From Syntrophobacterales bacterium (lineage in GTDB: Bacteria; Desulfobacterota; BSN033; WVXP01; G020346125): 42,284 bases of DNA. Below the pieces are notes generated by a model. It worked only from the letters and a program-made list of their open reading frames with translations, ran no database searches and was not told the origin of the DNA. Position numbers and translations under genes: made by a program. Location: assembly GCA_020346125.1 (NCBI GenBank), contig CP070774.1, positions 1 through 42,284 of the forward strand. The letters run 5' to 3'. Of this stretch, positions 9,071 to 19,650 are shown piece by piece (within the stretch, counting starts at the first letter, position 1; each line of letters starts with the position of its first letter).

Positions 9071-12000
9071 CTATTCGAATCGGACGATATTATAGCCGAA
9101 GACCTCCTCAACCTCCCTCGCCATATCGTCAGAAGGGGCCACATTGATCTTGTCGGGAAGCGAGATCACCGTTTCGCTACGATTTGGGATGACGATGTGG
9201 AGGAAAACCCGGCATCGTCCCCTTCTCCCCAAGAGGATGGACTTCAACCTCTCCAAGAGCTCCCTGGTCAGCCCTGGTGTCGTGAGTCTAATATGGACCC
9301 TGGAGATCGACCTCTCCTTTATTTTGGAAAGGGGAAGCACCTCATTGGCCTTGATCTTGGGGCTATCTTCCCCCATATCCAAGATTCCCTTGACCAAGAT
9401 CGGGTCATCTCCCTTCAGATAGGACAGAGATGCGTGGAAGACATCCGGGAATAGGATGACCTCGATAATTCCTTTCAAGTCCTCTAGCGTGGCAAAGGCC
9501 ATTCGTTCCCCTTTTCGCGTAGTGATCTCCTTAAACGCGCTCACGACCCCACATATTTTGACCTCTCTCCCGGTTTCAAATTGGCCCACGCTCCCCGTAT
9601 CCTCACTGGTGAACCGTTTAATATCCTCCTCGTACCGGGCTAACGGGTGGCTGGTGATATAGAAACCCAAGGTTTCCTTTTCGAAGCTCAATAACTGATT
9701 TTCGTGCCACTCCTCAATATCCGGTAACTGGTGATGCCCACCACTCTTGCTCGCTCCCCCTCTCTTATAAGAGGAAAACAGGCTGACCTGTTTGCTTACC
9801 TTCTCTCTTTGCCTTAATTGAGCCATTTCAATGGCCTCATTCAATGCGGCCATCATTTGTGAGCGATGGTTTCCGGCAAAATCGAATGCGCCACATTTTA
9901 TTAAACTCTCCAACACCCTCTTGTTCACCTTTCTGAGGTCTGCCCTTTGGCAAAAATCGAAGATGTCTTTGAAAGGTCCATTTTTCTCCCTCTCTGAGAT
10001 AATAGAGTCCACTGCACCGCTTCCAACATTTTTGACCGCTGCCAAACCGAAGCGGATTTTATTTCCGATGACCGTAAAATCCCTATAGCTTTCATTGACA
10101 TCGGGAGGAAGGATCTCGATCCCCATATCCTGACATTCGCCGATATATTTAACGATCTTATCCGTGTTCTCCATTTCACAGGTGAGCAGTGCCGCCATGA
10201 ATTCTATTCGATAATGGGCTTTTAGGTGAGCCGTCTGATAGGCGATGAGGGCATATGCAGCACTATGGGATTTGTTGAACCCGTATTCGGCAAACTTTGC
10301 CATCAGATCAAAAACCCTCTCAGCCTTTTGGGAATCAATCCCCCTTCTTTTCGCACCTTCTAGGAACTTCTCCTTCTGTCTGTCCATCTCCTTAGGATTC
10401 TTCTTACCCATGGCCCTCCTGAGGACGTCAGCATCCCCAAGGGAAAAATTGGCCAGGGAACTGGCTATCTTCATAACCTGTTCCTGATAAACGATAACGC
10501 CATAGGTCTCCCGAAGGATCTCCTCCATCTGGGGAATTTCGAAGAGGATGGGCACGTTGCCATGCTTCCGTTTAATAAAATCATCGACCATCCTACTTCC
10601 TAGGGGACCGGGACGATGGAGGGCCACTAAAGCGATGATATCGTCGAAGGACTCGGGCTTGAGTTTAACCAAAAGCTCTTTCATTCCCGAACTTTCCAAC
10701 TGAAATATACCCGTCGTTGCGCCTGAACCTAAAAGCTCAAAGGTCTTCTTATCCCCTAAATCCAGGCGGTGGATATCAATCTCCCTATCTCCTTTTTGAT
10801 TGATCAGCTCCACCGTTTTATCCAGTACGGTCAAGGTCTTGAGGCCGAGAAAATCGAATTTAATCAATCCAATCTTTTCAACATCCCCCATGGCATACTG
10901 GGTGATAATTTCACCGTTCTGCCCGCGGTAAAGGGGAAGATATTCCATTAAGGGCTTATTGGATATAACCACACCAGCTGCATGAGTAGAGGCATGTCGG
11001 GCCAAACCTTCCAAGGATTTGGCGGTGGTAACCAATGAGCTTACCCTCTCGTCGGACTCCATCAATTCCCGGAGCTTCGGCTCTTGGAGCAGGGCTTGAT
11101 CCAATGTGATACTCAACGTATTTGGGATGAGTTTTGCAATTCGGTCTACTTCATTATAGGGCATATCCAAGGCCCTACCCACATCCCTGACCACTGCCTT
11201 TGCTTGCATCTTCCCGAAGGTAATGATCTGCGCGACATTATCATTTCCGTATTTTTCGGTGACATATCGAATCACCTCATCCCTTCCCTTCATACAAAAA
11301 TCAACATCCACGTCCGGCATGCTGATCCTCTCGGGGTTTAAGAACCTCTCAAATAAGAGTCCATAGCGAAGAGGGTCGAGATCGGTAATCCCCAACGAGT
11401 AGGCCACGAGGCTTCCGGCAGCAGATCCCCTTCCGGGTCCAACGGGGATTCCCCTCTCCTTCGCGTAATTGATGAAATCGGAGACGATGAGGAAATAGCT
11501 AGAGAAACCCATGGATTTGATGGTTACGAGCTCTTCGTTCAACCTTTTGAAATATTCCTCGCGGGCAATGGTTCCTTCACCCGTTCCCATTTCTGATAAC
11601 CTCTTCTCCAGTCCCTCACTTGCGAGATTCTCAAGATAGGAGTCCAATGACTCACCACATGGAACGGTGAATCTGGGAAAATGGTATTCCCCGAATTTCA
11701 ATTCCAGGTTACACTGATCTGCAATCAGAATGGTATTCGTAATCGCCTCTTCCCGGCCGGCAAACAGGGTTTTCATCTCCTCGGGGGACCTGAAATAGAA
11801 CTGATCCGTCGAGAACCTCATCCGATCTACGTCATTGATGGTCTTTCCCGTCTGAATACATAACAAAACTTCGTGAGCCCTGGCATCCTCGCGCCTCAGG
11901 TAGTGGCAGTCATTGGTTGCTACAAAGGGCAGGGAAAGTTTATCCGCCATCGCCCATAATTTCTCGTTTATTGCCTTCTGATTCTCCACACCGGTATCCT

Positions 12001-12535
12001 GAATCTCTAAAAAATATCGATCCCGGTCGAATATCTCCGAGTATTCAAGAGCTACTCTCTCCGCTTCGTTATCTTTTCCATTATCGAGCAAAGAGGGTAT
12101 CTCTCCCTTTAAGCAACCACTCAGGGCGATCAATCCCTCGTTATATTGCCTTAGGAGGTCCTTATCAATCCGAGGTTTATAGTAAAATCCCTCAAGATGG
12201 GCCAGGCTGATCAATTTGATCAAATTATGATATCCCGGTTTATTCCTAGCCAATAAGGTGATGTGATAGAACCCTTCGCTTCCGTCCCTCGACTTTTTTT
12301 CAAATCGGCTCTTGGGTGCCACATATACTTCACATCCTATGATGGGTTTGATTCCGTTCTTTATGGCCTTTTGATAAAATTCTATGGCCCCGAACATATT
12401 GCCATGGTCCGTCAGGGCTACTGCCGACATCTCATATTGCTTAGCCAATGCGAAGAGATCCTCGAATCGAATGGCTCCATCCAGAAGGCTATATTGGCTA
12501 TGAAGATGTAGATGAACGAATTCCCCTTTGTTCAT
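9071..12535 (-). CDS. dnaE: DNA polymerase III alpha subunit, DnaE type
   Basis: Replicative DNA polymerase catalytic subunit. The 1154 residues are normal for DnaE1. Order of domains: N-terminal PHP domain (FVHLHLHSQYSLLDGA and the NDCHY region), palm with the catalytic acidic motif PDVDVDFC, fingers with the GRGSAAGSLVAY segment, helix-hairpin-helix region and a C-terminal OB domain (EVKICGVVSAFKEITTRKGE). The start ATG at 12535 is preceded by GAGGAGGGGGA. A sigma-70-like promoter is visible at 12653-12681. The gene ends at 9071, upstream of mutL in the same direction. All catalytic aspartates are present. Confidence 0.97.
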   Translation of the reverse strand: MNKGEFVHLHLHSQYSLLDGAIRFEDLFALAKQYEMSAVALTDHGNMFGAIEFYQKAIKNGIKPIIGCEVYVAPKSRFEKKSRDGSEGFYHITLLARNKPGYHNLIKLISLAHLEGFYYKPRIDKDLLRQYNEGLIALSGCLKGEIPSLLDNGKDNEAERVALEYSEIFDRDRYFLEIQDTGVENQKAINEKLWAMADKLSLPFVATNDCHYLRREDARAHEVLLCIQTGKTINDVDRMRFSTDQFYFRSPEEMKTLFAGREEAITNTILIADQCNLELKFGEYHFPRFTVPCGESLDSYLENLASEGLEKRLSEMGTGEGTIAREEYFKRLNEELVTIKSMGFSSYFLIVSDFINYAKERGIPVGPGRGSAAGSLVAYSLGITDLDPLRYGLLFERFLNPERISMPDVDVDFCMKGRDEVIRYVTEKYGNDNVAQIITFGKMQAKAVVRDVGRALDMPYNEVDRIAKLIPNTLSITLDQALLQEPKLRELMESDERVSSLVTTAKSLEGLARHASTHAAGVVISNKPLMEYLPLYRGQNGEIITQYAMGDVEKIGLIKFDFLGLKTLTVLDKTVELINQKGDREIDIHRLDLGDKKTFELLGSGATTGIFQLESSGMKELLVKLKPESFDDIIALVALHRPGPLGSRMVDDFIKRKHGNVPILFEIPQMEEILRETYGVIVYQEQVMKIASSLANFSLGDADVLRRAMGKKNPKEMDRQKEKFLEGAKRRGIDSQKAERVFDLMAKFAEYGFNKSHSAAYALIAYQTAHLKAHYRIEFMAALLTCEMENTDKIVKYIGECQDMGIEILPPDVNESYRDFTVIGNKIRFGLAAVKNVGSGAVDSIISEREKNGPFKDIFDFCQRADLRKVNKRVLESLIKCGAFDFAGNHRSQMMAALNEAIEMAQLRQREKVSKQVSLFSSYKRGGASKSGGHHQLPDIEEWHENQLLSFEKETLGFYITSHPLARYEEDIKRFTSEDTGSVGQFETGREVKICGVVSAFKEITTRKGERMAFATLEDLKGIIEVILFPDVFHASLSYLKGDDPILVKGILDMGEDSPKIKANEVLPLSKIKERSISRVHIRLTTPGLTRELLERLKSILLGRRGRCRVFLHIVIPNRSETVISLPDKINVAPSDDMAREVEEVFGYNIVRFE

Positions 12536-12652
12536 TCCCCCTCCTCACTGATACTGGAATAAACCCTTAATTGACCTCTGTAAGTTTCAAGCTCCATCGT
12601 TGATTTTTGAGTCTATGAACCACTTTTTAACTATATATGGTAGTATATTAGT

Positions 12653-12681
12653 CTAATAACACAACATATAGGCACTGTCAA
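12653..12681 (-). promoter_or_regulatory. Predicted sigma-70 promoter for dnaE
   Basis: On the minus strand TTGACA (12681-12676) is followed after exactly 17 bases by TATTAG (12658-12653), a perfect -35 box with a 4/6 -10 box. Transcription would begin near 12646, giving a leader of about 110 bases before the dnaE ATG at 12535. This is a sequence match only. Confidence 0.5.
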
Positions 12682-12689
12682 GAAAAAAA

Positions 12690-12830
12690 TGAAAAATTTC
12701 TGAAAAACTCACTCTTCTCAAATCAAAATGTTTTTAGACCATTTAAAAGTCCGCTCCGCCGCAAGACTGCCGCACCGCAGAACCGCAATTCGCTCAGACC
12801 CCCCTTCCAATTTTTCAGAGATCTCAATGA
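12690..12830. repeat. Dispersed intergenic repeat, family A, copy near dnaE
   Basis: The stretch has the series AAACTCACTCTTCTCAAATC, ATGTTTTTAGACCATT, CGCCGCAAGACTGC, CGCTCAGA and TTTTTCAGAGATCTCAATGA. The same order of words, with substitutions, occurs at 21675-21811 (CGCCGCAAGACTGCAGCACC, TTTTAGAGATCTCATGG) and at 25360-25635. It is not coding and lies between convergently arranged flanks of unrelated genes, so it behaves as a mobile or amplified intergenic element. No terminal inverted repeat or transposase was seen. Confidence 0.65.
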
Positions 12831-13360
12831 CCGGAGTCTCCTGAATTCCCAGAGAACACCGTTGTCCATGAGCGTAATCTGTTGGAAAGTGGGGTTACTA
12901 CGCCTGCCAACCCCTCAATTCGTTTTGAAACCGGCTGTTAGCCGGGCTCCCCGAAGCGAACATGAAAGAATTAATATTTGCACCATCCTAACCGAATGAC
13001 CGCAGCACTGCAGGGCTGCAGTACCGTCGATTAAGTCCAAAGGGCGAGTTTTTGGAACGAAGGAGCGCCCTGTCGCTCATTTGCAGTGAAGCAAGCGTTA
13101 AAATAGTCTAAAATTCTTTTCAGTGAGCGAAAGGGAATTTAGTCAACTACCCGCGAATCATTGAAGCAAAGGGGCACAGTGTGCTTATTAGGAAAAAAAA
13201 CTTCCTGATATCGGAATGGAAAACTGAGACCAAAGGGACTCAGCCGAAAGGAATAGCTAACCAAGCTCTGGGCAGTCCGTTATAGGCTGAATTTTGCCCC
13301 ATAATCGTTACAGCAAGTTTAACGTGAATGACCAACAAGAATCATTCTTTGGGAATTGGG
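12831..13360. other. Non-coding stretch with repeat families B and C
   Basis: No credible gene. At 12831-12900 the text GGAGTCTCCTGAATTCCCAG, AGAACACCGTTGTCC, ATGAGCGTAATC and GTGGGGTTA matches 42160-42220 in order. A perfect hairpin CCGGCT-GTT-AGCCGG follows at 12931-12945. At 13085-13170 words such as GAGCGAAAGGGAATT match 37060-37130. A short GCAGCACTGCAGGGCTGCAG palindromic stretch lies near 13003-13022. The region ends at the guaA stop. No clear rho-independent terminator was found. Confidence 0.6.
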
Positions 13361-14917
13361 TTATTCCCATTCAATGGTACTGGGAGGTTTCGAACTGATA
13401 TCATACACCACCCTATTGATCCCCTTTACCTCATTGGTTATCCGGCTCGAAATTCTTTCAAGAACGCCATGGGGAATCCTAACCCAGTCAGCTGTCATTC
13501 CATCTACGCTCTTGACCGCCCTGATGGCAAGCACATTCTCATAGGTCCTCTCATCTCCCATTACCCCCACTGTCTTTACCGGGAGCAGGACGGCAAAGGA
13601 CTGCCAAATCTCTCGATAAAGTCCCGCGCGGTATATCTCCTGGCCCACAATATAATCCGCTTTCCGGATCAGGGCAAGCCTTTCCTGCGTCACCTCGCCG
13701 ATAATTCGAACAGCCAACCCTGGCCCGGGAAAGGGCTGTCGACTGATGATTCTATCGGGGATGCCCAACTCCTTGCCCACTAATCTCACTTCATCCTTGA
13801 ACAATTCTCGGAGAGGCTCGATGAGTTTGAGCCCCATCCTATCCGGTAGTCCTCCCACATTATGGTGAGACTTAATCGTCGCGGAGGGTCCCTTGAAGGG
13901 AGTTGACTCTATGACGTCGGGATAGAGGGTCCCCTGAGCGAGATACTGAATCCTCCCTAACTCCCTTGCCCGTCGTTCGAAGAGATATATGAACTCGTTT
14001 CCGATAACTCGTCTCTTTTCCTCCGGATCGACGACCTTTTCTAATTTCCTCAAAAAATTCTCCTGCGCATCAACGCGGACCAATTTGATCTTGAAATGGT
14101 CCTTGAAGACTGCTTCAACCTCATCGGCTTCACCTTTCCTCAAAAGTCCGTTATCCACAAAGAGACAAATGGAGCATTCCCCTATGGCCCTATCCAAGAG
14201 GAGAGCCACTACAGAGGAGTCGACCCCCCCGCTGATGGCGCAGAGGACCATCTTCCTTCCCACATCCCTCCTGATGGTGCTAATGGCATCCTGGACGAAG
14301 GATTTCATGGTCCAGGTCCCCGAGCAGCCGCATACCGTATAGAGGAAATTCCTCAAGATTTCGCTCCCTCGGGGGGTATGCACTACCTCCGGGTGAAATT
14401 GGAGACCGAAAAGCATTTCCCCTCTGCCCTTCATAGCGGCTATGGGAGAGTTTTTCGAGTGAGCTATCCTTTTGAATCCGTCGGGCAGCGCCTCTATTCG
14501 GTCTCCATGGCTCATCCACACATGATGTCTTGTTCCACTCTTCCCAAATCCCTTAAAGATGTCAGAAGTATCATCGATAACGATCTGGGCCTTCCCATAT
14601 TCCCTTTTGGGGGATTTGATTACCTTACCCCCCAAGAGATTGGTCATTAACTGCATTCCATAACATATTCCAAGAATTGGTATACCCAAATCCAAGATCT
14701 CGGGTTGCACCACGGGGGCATCATCGTCATGGACGCTCGACGGACCACCGGAGAAAATGATTCCATGAGGATGTAATGCCTCTATATCTTCCAAGGGCAT
14801 ATTGAATGGATGAATCTCACAGTAGACCTGACACATCCTGACTCGCCTGGCGATCAGCTGAGTATATTGAGAACCGAAGTCCATTATGAGAATTTTCTCA
14901 CTATGGATGTTCCCCAT
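13361..14917 (-). CDS. guaA: GMP synthase (glutamine-hydrolysing)
   Basis: Converts XMP, ATP and glutamine to GMP, the last step of guanylate synthesis. The amidotransferase domain (1-190) has catalytic Cys85 in GICYGMQL and His175/Glu177 in QFHPEV. The ATP pyrophosphatase domain has SGGVDSS at 229-235. The C-terminal GMPS domain has [18 protein letters not shown] and [17 protein letters not shown] and ends in the canonical KPPSTIEWE. The 518 residues are full length. It is the last gene of a run guaB, TPR gene, DUF4388 gene, guaA; the gap to the DUF4388 gene is 47 bases. Confidence 0.97.
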   Translation of the reverse strand: MGNIHSEKILIMDFGSQYTQLIARRVRMCQVYCEIHPFNMPLEDIEALHPHGIIFSGGPSSVHDDDAPVVQPEILDLGIPILGICYGMQLMTNLLGGKVIKSPKREYGKAQIVIDDTSDIFKGFGKSGTRHHVWMSHGDRIEALPDGFKRIAHSKNSPIAAMKGRGEMLFGLQFHPEVVHTPRGSEILRNFLYTVCGCSGTWTMKSFVQDAISTIRRDVGRKMVLCAISGGVDSSVVALLLDRAIGECSICLFVDNGLLRKGEADEVEAVFKDHFKIKLVRVDAQENFLRKLEKVVDPEEKRRVIGNEFIYLFERRARELGRIQYLAQGTLYPDVIESTPFKGPSATIKSHHNVGGLPDRMGLKLIEPLRELFKDEVRLVGKELGIPDRIISRQPFPGPGLAVRIIGEVTQERLALIRKADYIVGQEIYRAGLYREIWQSFAVLLPVKTVGVMGDERTYENVLAIRAVKSVDGMTADWVRIPHGVLERISSRITNEVKGINRVVYDISSKPPSTIEWE

Positions 14918-14964
14918 AGCGTTGACCTCTTTAGGGGGGCAAACGATTTACTGGAGAAAGCAAT

Positions 14965-16071
14965 TCAAGGACTCAGCGATATACGACCATCACCGGTCAC
15001 CTTATACCGATATGGTCGGTCATCTTCGGAATAAAGATCCCAATCGGCCAAAATCCCGGAGGAGACCAATCGTTGTAAATCCTCGGGATATTCTCCGCTC
15101 TCCATTCGGTAAATTTCCAGCGCCTTCATTATTTTTGTCCTGTGCAAGTTGCCCGAATAGGCTCTGGGTAAATTCACCTCCGGCTTCTTGATCCGGGAGT
15201 TCATCACCACGTCCTTAAGGAAGGGTTTAAAGAAGATTACCAAGAGGCAGATTATTGCGAAGAGGACCCCCAAGCGAAGGATTAATGAGATATTTTTAAG
15301 GGTTATACCGCTCACTAAATCCCCAAAACCTGGTCTTTCTATGCCTACCCTTCGGATGAGCCCTCCTTCCTCCAATTTAACCAGGGAGTCGAAGACATTA
15401 TATTTCCCTAATAGACTTCGATCTATGATCTCTTGGACGGTACGTCTCCCATCCATCAAACCGTGCACAACTTCCCCTTCCGCGGATATCTTTTCCGCGA
15501 ACTCCCCGATGTTGTATCGGTCCCCTATTTCCTCAGCGGGGACCTTTTCAAAGATTATATAGGGTGAAGAGATCTTCTTCTCGATTTCTGGCCACTCGTC
15601 CAATATCCGGAGCACATTGAGCAAAACATTTTCCGGGCTCAGCGCCAATGGGATCCTTCGATACCTCTCAACGAGTCTCAGGTCAAACCGAAAACTCCCC
15701 TCTCCCCATCGAAAGAGATCGTAAATAGTCTCATAGATTTGATTCTGGATAACCCTGAGAACTTCCTCCGTTTTCAGCCACTTCAAATCGATGAGAATTT
15801 CCCCCAAATACTGTAATGTTTCCCCCTGTAGTTTTAAGGCATGGTCCAATTGCCTTTGGGTTATTACCTGGGCCTTGACGAGAATCTCCCCCAAGAGATC
15901 CTTTTTAGACCGATAGTTGGAGAAAACGTGGACGATCATTCCGTCCACAAAGGAGATCTCAACCTTCTTCCTGCCATGCTGAACATTCAAGACCCCGGTC
16001 TTAAATTGTTGGCCGATGAGTTGAATGATCTCCGTAATGCTGAAATCCTTTAGATCACCTTGTAAGGCCAT
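14965..16071 (-). CDS. DUF4388 (PatA N-terminal-like) membrane protein with pseudopilin-like tail
   Basis: Unknown function. Residues 1-about 150 form a DUF4388 domain (MALQGDLKDFSITEIIQLIG, TGVLNVQHGRKKVEISFVDG, GEILVKAQVITQRQLDHAL, EGSFRFD). These domains occur in bacterial two-component and gliding/development regulators. A linker with a winged-helix-like look (GRRTVQEIIDRS, FDSLVKLEEGGLIRR) precedes a single hydrophobic helix at about 265-290. The last 65 residues (KALEIYRMESGEYPEDLQRLVSSG and RPYRYKVTGDG) resemble the globular end of type II secretion pseudopilins. So the predicted layout is cytoplasmic DUF4388, one transmembrane helix, exported pseudopilin-like domain. It starts 9 bases after the TPR gene and is probably co-transcribed with guaB and guaA. 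Confidence 0.75.
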   Translation of the reverse strand: MALQGDLKDFSITEIIQLIGQQFKTGVLNVQHGRKKVEISFVDGMIVHVFSNYRSKKDLLGEILVKAQVITQRQLDHALKLQGETLQYLGEILIDLKWLKTEEVLRVIQNQIYETIYDLFRWGEGSFRFDLRLVERYRRIPLALSPENVLLNVLRILDEWPEIEKKISSPYIIFEKVPAEEIGDRYNIGEFAEKISAEGEVVHGLMDGRRTVQEIIDRSLLGKYNVFDSLVKLEEGGLIRRVGIERPGFGDLVSGITLKNISLILRLGVLFAIICLLVIFFKPFLKDVVMNSRIKKPEVNLPRAYSGNLHRTKIMKALEIYRMESGEYPEDLQRLVSSGILADWDLYSEDDRPYRYKVTGDGRISLSP

Positions 16072-16080
16072 CCATTCGCC

Positions 16081-18024
16081 TCATAATGGGATTCTGATCT
16101 TCTCCAATGCCTGTTTTTTTCTCTCCAAACGGTATATACTCCTAAGGGAAATGAGATAAAAGCAAGCGAAAAGCCCGATAAAGAAAGCCTCACTCGACAA
16201 CGGTGAGGATGTTGGAATGACCTCTGCATTTCTGATCAATCCATGCCAATGGACTCTTCGCAAAATAAATATGGAAAAGATAAACAGGAGAACTACCCCC
16301 GTTATCGTGTAATTCCTCCATACGTGACCCCCTCCCAGGGAAAAAAGGGAAAGTATTTTCGAGACTACCCCTTCACTCTTCCGGTATGCCCTAACCCGAG
16401 CCATTTTCTTCATCTTTAGCTTGGGAGGGAGGCTCTCTTTTTTCACGAATAGACGATAGCATCCCAAGCAGATAGAATCGCCTTCTACCCTTCTTGGATA
16501 GACTCGACGGCTGGGACTCCCGCAGAGAGGACACTTTCTCACGCCCCCCTTCCGTTTTGCCATGATCGATAAAACCACCATCACACATAAAAATAACAGG
16601 GGGGAGACAAATCTCAACTGCCCAGTTAGCGGCTTTACCCATACTGAAACAAGCCCTCCGGGATCTGCCCATTTTTTTATGAAATGATGAATGCCTTCCT
16701 TCCACAGGCTCAGGGCCGACAGGGTCTCATCGATGACGAATCGATTCATATTACCGGTTTCTATTTTTAGGTAGTACTGGATTAATTGGGGGTTCAGTTC
16801 AGTTGCCCTTTGAATGGACACGTCCGTCTTGACCAGGTCCATGGATTTTCTCGAATTTGCCCGATAGAGGTTGAAATGAAAGGATGCCTTTTGAGGATTC
16901 AAATCTATGGCCTTGGTATTCAACGCGATTGCTTGATCGGCATTTCCCATTGCCAGGTAAACGTTTGCCAAATTCGTCATGGCCTCTGCACCTGAGGAAT
17001 CATTGGATATCACCCGTTTATAATAATATTCAGCCTTTGGATAGTTTCCCTCCCTTTTATTGATCAATCCCAATGTAAAGAGGATTTTTGTATCCTGGGG
17101 GTTGGCCTGAAGTCGTCGGATCAGATTCTTCTTAACTCCATGGTCCCATGTCTCTTCATTAACCCTATAAAGGTCCAAAAGGGGGGTCGCCGAATAATCC
17201 AAAAAATTTGAGCAGACATCCAACGTCCAAGGAGAATAGACAATCAATATGAGGAATAGGCCGAGCATGAGTCTTTCCCGTCCCTCCATATAAGCCCAAA
17301 CTATAATGGACCAATACATAAAGGCCCATATGAGATTCAGTTGCAAGAAGAAGGGGAGGAGAATGGCCACTATCTTTATCATGGCTAGGATAATTTGAAA
17401 AACTTGAGCCTTGAAATTCCCCGTCAAACCCTCCATAAAGGATGGGAAATATTTGAGGAACAAAATGAATGAATAGAGAAAAAAAGCCAAGAGAATCGAT
17501 TGGCCAATGAGGAAGAAGAGATCCATGGATTCTATGAAGGTGAGCTTAAAATTCTTGATTGAGGCGACGAAGCCTTTCAGGTATTCAGCCAAGACTCGGT
17601 CAAATCGAAGTTTATCCTGGTTCCAATATACCTTTGCAAGGGCAAAATATCCGTACGGCAATCCCGGAGCCAGTTTTTTCGCTCCATTACAGAGCGCCAC
17701 CGCCTCTTCGAAGGCCCCCATTGCCGCGGCCTCAAAACCTTCTCTAATCAACAAAGTGGCAAATATGGGCAGATTGCGAATACCCTTATCCAATTGAACT
17801 CGATAAATCTCCTCCATCTCCTTCTTGCCGATGATCGTCTTTCCCCTTTTGATGAGATCTTTTCGCCGAAGCCAATAGCGATGGATTTCCGAAGGGCCGG
17901 TGAGGGTGTTGATAGTGGCGTCCTTTACGGATGGCTCGGAACTCCCTGATGGATAGATCCGATCACCAGTGCACAATATGAAGCAGAATACGGAAAAAAG
18001 GAAAACTTTTAATATCCACTTCAT
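16081..18024 (-). CDS. TPR-containing polytopic membrane protein with zinc ribbon
   Basis: Unrecognised specific function. A signal-like hydrophobic N-terminus (WILKVFLFSVFCFILC) is followed by an exported stretch. Hydrophobic helices occur at about 165-285. TPR repeats follow (NPQDTKILFTLGLINKREGN, YPKAEYYYKRVI, AEAMTNLANVYLAMGNADQA, about 315-385). Next come a further helix, a four-cysteine ribbon (CPLC then CLGC, about 500-530), and two more helices at the C-terminus. The ribbon sits between membrane helices. ATG at 18024 is preferred over the TTG at 18036 because it begins the hydrophobic signal and leaves 16 bases after the guaB stop. Tight linkage to guaB and the DUF4388 gene suggests a shared transcript. 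Confidence 0.7.
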   Translation of the reverse strand: MKWILKVFLFSVFCFILCTGDRIYPSGSSEPSVKDATINTLTGPSEIHRYWLRRKDLIKRGKTIIGKKEMEEIYRVQLDKGIRNLPIFATLLIREGFEAAAMGAFEEAVALCNGAKKLAPGLPYGYFALAKVYWNQDKLRFDRVLAEYLKGFVASIKNFKLTFIESMDLFFLIGQSILLAFFLYSFILFLKYFPSFMEGLTGNFKAQVFQIILAMIKIVAILLPFFLQLNLIWAFMYWSIIVWAYMEGRERLMLGLFLILIVYSPWTLDVCSNFLDYSATPLLDLYRVNEETWDHGVKKNLIRRLQANPQDTKILFTLGLINKREGNYPKAEYYYKRVISNDSSGAEAMTNLANVYLAMGNADQAIALNTKAIDLNPQKASFHFNLYRANSRKSMDLVKTDVSIQRATELNPQLIQYYLKIETGNMNRFVIDETLSALSLWKEGIHHFIKKWADPGGLVSVWVKPLTGQLRFVSPLLFLCVMVVLSIMAKRKGGVRKCPLCGSPSRRVYPRRVEGDSICLGCYRLFVKKESLPPKLKMKKMARVRAYRKSEGVVSKILSLFSLGGGHVWRNYTITGVVLLFIFSIFILRRVHWHGLIRNAEVIPTSSPLSSEAFFIGLFACFYLISLRSIYRLERKKQALEKIRIPL

Positions 18025-18040
18025 TGATCGACCCAACCTT

Positions 18041-19564
<1,524 letters not shown>

Positions 19565-19650
19565 TTAAGGAGCCATTCCCAAGGTAACGGCTCTATATTG
19601 ATGATAGAAAATAAACGAGGAAATAAGGTGGAAGGATTTCATAATCTATA

